Assembly: GCA_014799675.1 (NCBI GenBank)
Contig: JAAVHM010000065.1
Location: 14,208 to 26,085, forward strand
Direction: 5' to 3'
Source: Ruminococcus sp.
GTDB taxonomy: Bacteria; Bacillota; Clostridia; Oscillospirales; Ruminococcaceae
DNA: 11,878 bases
Within the stretch, counting starts at the first letter, position 1. Every line of letters starts with the position of its first letter. The notes beneath the pieces are model-generated. The model was not told the origin of the DNA and searched no databases. It worked only from the letters and a program-made list of their open reading frames with translations. The position numbers were made by a program, and so were the translations under genes. This document shows, piece after piece, positions 6,699-11,878 of the stretch.

Positions 6699-7622
6699 TC
6701 AAAAGTAAAACCGCCTATATATTTTTCCGCCATTTTTGTGCAGTATTTCAAGCATTTTTTCAAGATTTTCCTTCTGATTAGGAAAGTCTTTGGCAAAAGT
6801 TTTTGAAGCGGTTTCTATCTTGATTTTCTTGTAACCCTTCTCGGCAGGAAGCTCGGCTTTTATGATACACTTCCTTAAACTTTCTTCTTTTATTTTAATT
6901 TTTCTTATAAGCGCAATATCGTATGCTTCTGTTTTGCTTCCGTTAAATAATCCCGTGGCTGAAATTGAATATTTTATAAGCAGTAATCTGTCTTTGCTTG
7001 TACAGGTGACATATCCCAAAAACATATCGTCACCGGCAAAAAATTTTTTTGTGTTAAATCCACAGATAATAGGACACAGGTTTTCCTCGCCATCCGAAAG
7101 CATTTGGGCAAACATTTCGTTTGCGTGTTGCTCGCTTAATTTTTGCTGCTCGCTGAATTTAATATTATCACCCCAAACAGCTTCATTTTTAGTAATTTTT
7201 TCACCTAAATAATTTGCCCATTTTTCGGTGTAAAAGCTGTAGTAGGAAACCGAATTTTTCTTTCGGTATTTTTCGGCGGCGGGAAGTCCGCACCACAAAA
7301 GGGACGGCAATGCTATTATCGGCAGGAACAGGGGTCCCAAAATTACCGACTGGACTGTGTGTCCGTACTCGTGGACAAGAGTTCTGTCGAAATCTGTTTG
7401 CCCTGTGAAGTTATCGGGAGCTTCCCCCTGCCGCGGTTTGCGGATAAAAATGAACATACCCATGCCGAGACTTGCGGTTTTGGAATTCCAGACTGTGACA
7501 ATTGAGCCGTTCCAGAAATAGTGCTTATTTTTTAAAAACAACATGAAAATGAACGCGCCGACAATGTTCTGCAAAACGCCCCATGTCCATTGCAAAATAG
7601 TGTAAAATATTTTGTAGAGCAT
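6699..7622 (-). CDS. Putative membrane zinc metallopeptidase (HEYGH) with C-terminal beta-rich domain
   Basis: The protein has 307 residues. The N-terminus (about 12-31) is hydrophobic and likely spans the membrane; a second hydrophobic segment lies at about 93-112. Between them is HEYGHTVQS (84-92), an HExxH zinc-binding motif, and 45 residues further on FYTEKWANYLG (130-140) supplies Glu133 in an ExxAN arrangement like the third ligand of gluzincin peptidases. So the three zinc ligands can be His84, His88 and Glu133, with Glu85 catalytic. Residues about 190-295 form a separate domain rich in predicted strands and ending in an amphipathic helix (NQKENLEKMLEILHKN), resembling a bacterial PH-like domain by pattern only. 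The ribosome binding site is weak (AGAAG at 7632-7636). The gene starts 31 nt after the smc stop. It is AT-rich in its second half relative to its neighbours. Substrate and true peptidase activity are unknown; proteins with similar HEYGHT/FYTEKWA motifs occur as uncharacterised membrane proteins in gut bacteria (from memory). Confidence 0.8.
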   Translation of the reverse strand: MLYKIFYTILQWTWGVLQNIVGAFIFMLFLKNKHYFWNGSIVTVWNSKTASLGMGMFIFIRKPRQGEAPDNFTGQTDFDRTLVHEYGHTVQSVILGPLFLPIIALPSLLWCGLPAAEKYRKKNSVSYYSFYTEKWANYLGEKITKNEAVWGDNIKFSEQQKLSEQHANEMFAQMLSDGEENLCPIICGFNTKKFFAGDDMFLGYVTCTSKDRLLLIKYSISATGLFNGSKTEAYDIALIRKIKIKEESLRKCIIKAELPAEKGYKKIKIETASKTFAKDFPNQKENLEKMLEILHKNGGKIYRRFYF

Positions 7623-7653
7623 TGCCGTTCACTTCTTTCATAATCCTGCTAAA

Positions 7654-10600
7654 TCAGCTTGCTTCGATATCCGCGGGAGGCTGGTCGAGACGCAGCACCC
7701 GTGATATGCCCTTTTCCTGCATGGTAACGCCGTACATAACGTCCGCTTCGTCCATTGTGCCGCGGCGGTGAGTTACCAGAATAAACTGGGTCGTGTCGGT
7801 GAAATGCCGCAGGTACTGGGCGTATTTGCTTACGTTCACGTCGTCGAGGGCGGCTTCAATTTCGTCCAAGATACAGAACGGCGCGGGCTTTATTTTAAGT
7901 ATGGCAAAATATATCGCTATGGCGACAAACGCCTGCTCGCCGCCCGAAAGCAGGGAAAGATTTTTTATGACCTTTCCGGGAGGGGCAACGTTTATTTCAA
8001 TGCCCGATTCAAGGACGTCGTCGGGGTCTGTGAGGGTAAGCTCCGCCTTGCCGCCGCCGAAAAGCTCCACGAAAATTTCCTTGAAATTCTCGTTTATCTG
8101 ATTGAAGCTGTCGCTGAACTGACGGCGCATATTTTCGGTCAATTCCTCAATAAGCTGTTCAAGCTCACGCTTTGATGTCTCAACGTCGTCAAGCTGTTCT
8201 TTCATGAAATTGTAACGCTCCGAGACCTCCTTGTATTCCTCGATCGCGGCGACATTTACGTTGCCGAGGCTTCGGATTTTCTGCTTGACCTCGTTCAGCA
8301 TTTTCTGGACGGTAAGCAAGTCCTCAACAGGCTTTGCTATCGCCTGCGCTTCGGAAAGGTACATACTGTACTGCTCCTGCATATCGGAAATTATGTTGTC
8401 GTAATTGTTCTGAACCGATTCCTTCTGACCCTCAAGACGGGTCATTTCACGGGAGTATTTTTCCTTTTCGTCGGTTAGCTGACGGATTTTTACACGTCCC
8501 TCGTTGGACTTCTGCTCCATGCTTCTGTGGGCGGTCTGTTCCTCTAAAATTTTTGCGTTTATTTCCGCCGCAGCGTCCGCAGAGCTTACAAGGGCGGCTT
8601 TCCGTTCCTCGATAAGCTTTTGCTTTTCGGCAATAATTCTTTTCTGCTCTTCAAGGTCAGCGGCAAGCTTCAGGCTGTTGTCCCCCAATGCGGAGAACTG
8701 CTCTTCAAGCTGTTTTATTTCGGAATTCAAAGCGTCCTTGTCCTTGCTGCGTTCAAGCTGATAGAGCTTCATTTCGGACATTTCCGAGGAAAGCTTTTCG
8801 CGCTTTTCTCTTATGGACGCGCTTTGCTCCTCGTTTTCCGAGGCAAGCTTTTCAAGGTCGGCAATTTCCGTTTCGCACTTTTTCAGACTGTCCGCCGCGT
8901 TGCTGACGTTATTATCGTTTTCCGCAATTTTTTCGGCAAACTGCTTTGCGTTTTTCTGCGTAGCATCAAGCTGCTGCAAGGTTTGCTCCAAAAGCGAAGC
9001 GATACGCTTTATCTCGGACTCAAAGCGAATTCTATCCTCGCCGATAACGCGCAGATCGTCCTTTGCGCCCTCTATGTCAAAGCCAAGCTTGTCGGCTTCC
9101 GCTTGAAGCTTGTCAACATTTTTCTTGACCTCCGCAAGACGTTCCGACAGCTTGTTTTTCTCGTTTGTAAGCTTTTCAATGTCGTTCTTTCGGGTAAGCA
9201 CGCCGCCGCTTTTTGCCGCCGAACCGCCCGTAAATGAACCGCCCGCATTTATCACCTGACCGTCGAGGGTTACAATTTTGAATTTATAGCCGTACTTTTT
9301 GGCAATTACCGTTGCGGTGTCTATGTCCTCGGCAATCGCAATTCTTCCCAAAAGCGAGGTGAAAACGCCCGAAAGCTCCTGCTGAAATCCAACTATATCC
9401 ACGGCGAGAGCGACAAAGCCTGTGCAGTCGTCCAGTCCGCGCTCCGCAAGGCGGTTGCCCTTTACGGAGGTCACGGGGAGGAAAGTCGCGCGTCCCGCCT
9501 TTGTTTCCTGCAAAAGACGTATGCCCCGCTTGGCGGTCTCCTCGTTGTCAACAACGATATTCTGCAACGCGCCGCCGAGGGCTGTTTCAATTGCCAAGCT
9601 GTATTTTTGCTCAACATTTATAAGCTGCGCGACAGAGCCGTAAACGCCCCTTAACTGTCCTGTTTTAGAGGCTTTAAGAACCTGCTTTACGGAGTGGGCA
9701 AAGCCCTCCATGCTGTTTTCCAGATCGGTGAGCATACGTATGCGCTGTTCCTTGTCGCGAATGGAAAAGCCGATGTCCTCGTACTCTTTTTTCGCAAGAG
9801 AAAGCTTTTCGGAACGTCCCTCAAAAAGCTTTGAAAGTCCCGAAATACGGTTGTTTGCTTCCGCTGTTTTTTCGTCAAGGAGCAATGTTCCGTCCTCGGC
9901 GTTTTTCTTTTCGGAAGTCAGTTCCTCGGAATATTCGCGGAGCTGTTCCTCCTGCTCGCCGCACTTGCGGAGCTGTTCCTCCAGATCGGCTTTTACGGAG
10001 CTTGCGGAGGAAATTGTTATCTCGTATTTTGAACGGTTTACATAAAGCGTGTTAAGCTTGCCGCTTACGTCGCTGTTTTTACTGTCGAAGCTGTTCTGCT
10101 CGGAAATAAGGGAGTTCAAAGCTTCCTCTGCGGCAAGATATTTTTTCTCCGTTTCTGCAATATCCTCGTCCGCTTTTTTAACGAGGGCAAGCTTTTCCTC
10201 AATGATACGGCGGTTTTCGTCCCCGGAATTTGCGGCGGTTTTCTGCTGATTTTCTATGTCTGCAATTGCTTCGTTGCAGTGGGAAATATCGTTCTCAAAA
10301 ACCGCGATATCGGAGTGGAGCTGTGTATTTGAACGCTCGGAATCAAGCAGCTTTTCACGCATTTCCTCAATGCGAATTTCAGCCGCCTGCATATTATTTC
10401 GGAGCTGTTCCTCCTCCGCTTCAAGGCGGGAAATATCCGCGTCCACCGCGTCGTATTCGTTGGTGTTGATAAGTATTTTATCGGACAGGTCGGAAAGCCG
10501 CTGCTTCAAATCGTCAAGCTGTTTGACCCAGACGGTTATGTCCAGTTCCTTTTTCTTCTCCGAAAGCTCTATAAACTGCGCCGCTTTTTCCGACTGGATA

Positions 10601-11217
10601 CGGAGAGGCTCAACACGGCTTTCAAGCTCGCCAAGTATGTCACGCAGTCTTAAAATATTTTCCTGCGCCGCGGCAAGCCGTCTTTCCGCCTCGGCCTTTT
10701 TATAGCGAAATTTTGAAATTCCCGCCGCTTCTTCAAAGATCTCACGGCGTTCTCCCGACTTTGCGGAAACTATTTCTGCGACGCGTCCCTGACCGATTAT
10801 AGAGTAGCCGTCACGACCGAGACCTGTGTCCATAAAAAGCTCGTAAATGTCCTTCAGGCGGACGTTTGAGCCGTTTATCATGTACTCGCTTTCGCCGCTG
10901 CGGTAGAGCTTTCTTGTTACAGAAACCCTGTCCGAGGGTATCTGCAAAATGCCCCTGTTATTGACGATATTAAGCGTTACCTGTGCAAAGCCCACCGCCT
11001 TGCGCTGGGTCGTTCCCGAAAAGATAACGTCCTCCATTTTTGAGCCTCGGAGATTTTTTGTGGACTGCTCGCCAAGCACCCAGCGGACCGCGTCGCCTAT
11101 GTTTGACTTGCCGCTTCCGTTGGGTCCCACAACGGCGGTCAGACCCTTGTGAAAGTCCAGTTTGATTTTATCGGGGAACGATTTGAACCCCTGCATTTCA
11201 AGTGATTCCAAATACAT
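7654..11217 (-). CDS. smc: Chromosome partition/condensation protein SMC
   Basis: Smc is the ATPase of the bacterial condensin with ScpA and ScpB; it loads near the origin and aligns chromosome arms. The 1187 residues match the family length. The N-terminal head has Walker A GPNGSGKSN (31-39), an R-loop Arg57 in LRGSKMEDVIFSG, and a Q-loop at Gln143. A coiled coil runs from about 170 to 500. The hinge is about 500-680 and contains ALGGALQNIV (547-556) and INAGGSFTGG (656-665). The returning coiled coil extends to about 1020. The C-terminal head has the signature LLSGGEQAF (1089-1097; Gln where many Smc have Arg) and Walker B FCILDEIEAALDD (1114-1126), then VTHRRGTM as D/H-loop. The ATG is 1 nt beyond the stop of the upstream radical SAM gene; AAGGA at 11226-11230 inside that gene is the likely ribosome binding site. 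It is probably co-transcribed and coupled. It appears complete and functional. Confidence 0.98.
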   Translation of the reverse strand: MYLESLEMQGFKSFPDKIKLDFHKGLTAVVGPNGSGKSNIGDAVRWVLGEQSTKNLRGSKMEDVIFSGTTQRKAVGFAQVTLNIVNNRGILQIPSDRVSVTRKLYRSGESEYMINGSNVRLKDIYELFMDTGLGRDGYSIIGQGRVAEIVSAKSGERREIFEEAAGISKFRYKKAEAERRLAAAQENILRLRDILGELESRVEPLRIQSEKAAQFIELSEKKKELDITVWVKQLDDLKQRLSDLSDKILINTNEYDAVDADISRLEAEEEQLRNNMQAAEIRIEEMREKLLDSERSNTQLHSDIAVFENDISHCNEAIADIENQQKTAANSGDENRRIIEEKLALVKKADEDIAETEKKYLAAEEALNSLISEQNSFDSKNSDVSGKLNTLYVNRSKYEITISSASSVKADLEEQLRKCGEQEEQLREYSEELTSEKKNAEDGTLLLDEKTAEANNRISGLSKLFEGRSEKLSLAKKEYEDIGFSIRDKEQRIRMLTDLENSMEGFAHSVKQVLKASKTGQLRGVYGSVAQLINVEQKYSLAIETALGGALQNIVVDNEETAKRGIRLLQETKAGRATFLPVTSVKGNRLAERGLDDCTGFVALAVDIVGFQQELSGVFTSLLGRIAIAEDIDTATVIAKKYGYKFKIVTLDGQVINAGGSFTGGSAAKSGGVLTRKNDIEKLTNEKNKLSERLAEVKKNVDKLQAEADKLGFDIEGAKDDLRVIGEDRIRFESEIKRIASLLEQTLQQLDATQKNAKQFAEKIAENDNNVSNAADSLKKCETEIADLEKLASENEEQSASIREKREKLSSEMSEMKLYQLERSKDKDALNSEIKQLEEQFSALGDNSLKLAADLEEQKRIIAEKQKLIEERKAALVSSADAAAEINAKILEEQTAHRSMEQKSNEGRVKIRQLTDEKEKYSREMTRLEGQKESVQNNYDNIISDMQEQYSMYLSEAQAIAKPVEDLLTVQKMLNEVKQKIRSLGNVNVAAIEEYKEVSERYNFMKEQLDDVETSKRELEQLIEELTENMRRQFSDSFNQINENFKEIFVELFGGGKAELTLTDPDDVLESGIEINVAPPGKVIKNLSLLSGGEQAFVAIAIYFAILKIKPAPFCILDEIEAALDDVNVSKYAQYLRHFTDTTQFILVTHRRGTMDEADVMYGVTMQEKGISRVLRLDQPPADIEAS

Positions 11218-11218
11218 T

Positions 11219-11878
11219 TTATTCGTCCTTTTTTACGATTATTTCACGGTTTTTCAAGCTTTTATCCTGCATAATTTTTATGCGTATTCCCTTTTGGGAA
11301 AAATATTCTACGTTGCATTTTTTCTGTCCCGCCGCCTTGCTTACGGCGTTTGCAGCGGCGTAAACTATGTAGCTTCCGCCCGCTTCGGTTTGCTTTTCGA
11401 TTTCTCTGCGGAACAATATTCCCTCGCATATCTCACGGAATGCGGGGTGGTAAAATCCTCCCAGCATTTCCCCCTCCACCGTTTCGGAGGCGTGAAGCCC
11501 AAGCTTTATCACGCGTATGCCCTTTTGCTCGAACATTTCAAGCATATCCGCACATATTTCCGCCGCCGTTTCAAAGCTGTAAGGCACGTATTCTCCGCTT
11601 TTGTAAAGCTCACCAAGCTTTGTTCCGCCAAGTATCACAACGGGGTATATTCTCACGGTGTCGGGTTTTATTTCAGCAATTTTTTCCGCAGTTTCAATGT
11701 CCTTTTCGGGGGACGATCTGTACAGCCCCGTCATCATCTGCAAGCCAAGTTCAAAGCCGTATTCCTTAATTAATTCGGAAGCGGCCCGCACGTCCTCGGC
11801 GGTATGTCCTCTTTGATTTGCGGTGAGGACGTTATCGTCCATTGACTGCGCTCCCAACTCTATTGCGGTAACACCGTA
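11219..11878 (-). CDS. Elp3-like radical SAM protein, C-terminal 219 residues (5' end outside window)
   Basis: Only the C-terminal part is present; the frame is open to the window edge, so the CxxxCxxC iron-sulphur motif expected near the N-terminus cannot be seen. An in-frame TTG at 11857-11855 is not a credible start, because conserved family sequence continues upstream of it (YGVTAIELGAQSMDDNVL). Characteristic elements are IELGAQSMDDNVL and RGHT early in the fragment, then GLQMMTGLY, and VRIYPVVILGGTKLGELY, typical of the (beta/alpha)6 barrel end of Elp3/HemN-like radical SAM proteins. The C-terminal 90 residues carry an extra domain (LGLHAS, GGFYHPAFREICEG). In Clostridia a gene of this kind commonly lies between rnc and smc, which fits here: its TAA is 1 nt before the smc ATG. 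The substrate is not known to me; a role in tRNA or coenzyme modification would be a guess. Confidence 0.88.
   Translation of the reverse strand, partial: YGVTAIELGAQSMDDNVLTANQRGHTAEDVRAASELIKEYGFELGLQMMTGLYRSSPEKDIETAEKIAEIKPDTVRIYPVVILGGTKLGELYKSGEYVPYSFETAAEICADMLEMFEQKGIRVIKLGLHASETVEGEMLGGFYHPAFREICEGILFRREIEKQTEAGGSYIVYAAANAVSKAAGQKKCNVEYFSQKGIRIKIMQDKSLKNREIIVKKDE

Noticed and set aside
7525..7641. Short open frame starting at ATG 7641 upstream of the 307-residue gene
   Set aside because: It is only about 38 codons, is out of frame with the metallopeptidase-like gene and ends inside it; the composition gives no support for a leader peptide.
8620..9237. Long plus-strand open frame (205 codons) inside smc
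   Set aside because: It lies wholly antisense to the smc coiled coil, its translation is Leu/Phe/Lys-rich without domain features, and it reflects the codon bias of the real gene. The same applies to 24-602, 4981-5517 and 11162-11773.
1..11878. tRNA, rRNA, insertion sequence, phage integrase or CRISPR array
   Set aside because: Intergenic gaps are all under 90 bases and nothing resembling these elements was seen on either strand.

Overview
The window comes from a low-GC Gram-positive bacterium of the class Clostridia, most likely an Oscillospiraceae/Ruminococcus-type gut or rumen organism. I infer this from the gene order (Elp3-like radical SAM gene, smc, then ftsY, a common Clostridia arrangement), from strong AGGAGG-type ribosome binding sites, and from a DNA polymerase I whose proofreading site is degenerate, as in many Firmicutes. 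The species cannot be named from the sequence alone.

All nine genes are on the minus strand, so the window reads from right to left. In order of transcription they are: an Elp3-like radical SAM protein (5' part outside the window), smc, a membrane HExxH-type putative metallopeptidase with a C-terminal beta-rich domain, an unrecognised 181-residue protein, ftsY, a fusion of an unrecognised N-terminal domain to RdgB (non-canonical purine NTP pyrophosphatase), polA, a membrane-anchored 155-residue protein, and dusB (3' part outside the window). Spacings run from a 4-nt overlap (ATGA) to 89 nt. A single operon or a few overlapping transcripts is therefore plausible. No promoter or canonical terminator could be assigned.

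The core genes serve genome maintenance and basic information processing: chromosome condensation (Smc), membrane protein targeting (FtsY), nucleotide pool cleaning (RdgB), DNA repair and Okazaki fragment processing (PolA), and tRNA modification (DusB). Between them, and in one case fused to them, sit four stretches with clearly lower G+C that encode lineage-restricted proteins: 611-1078, 4342-4860, 6129-6674 and 6699-7622. They use the junctions of the housekeeping cluster without breaking its genes, and at two places they are joined tightly to a core gene (in-frame fusion to rdgB; ATGA overlap with dusB).

The most unusual points are: an FtsY whose long acidic region, followed by a basic/aromatic segment, is at the C-terminus instead of the N-terminus; the composition break inside the rdgB fusion gene, where a separate rdgB start codon is still present; the membrane metallopeptidase-like gene between smc and ftsY; and two imperfect palindromes flanking polA (3704-3770 and 1098-1141). 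No CRISPR array, tRNA, rRNA, insertion sequence or prophage gene was seen, and there is no gene-free stretch over 300 bases.
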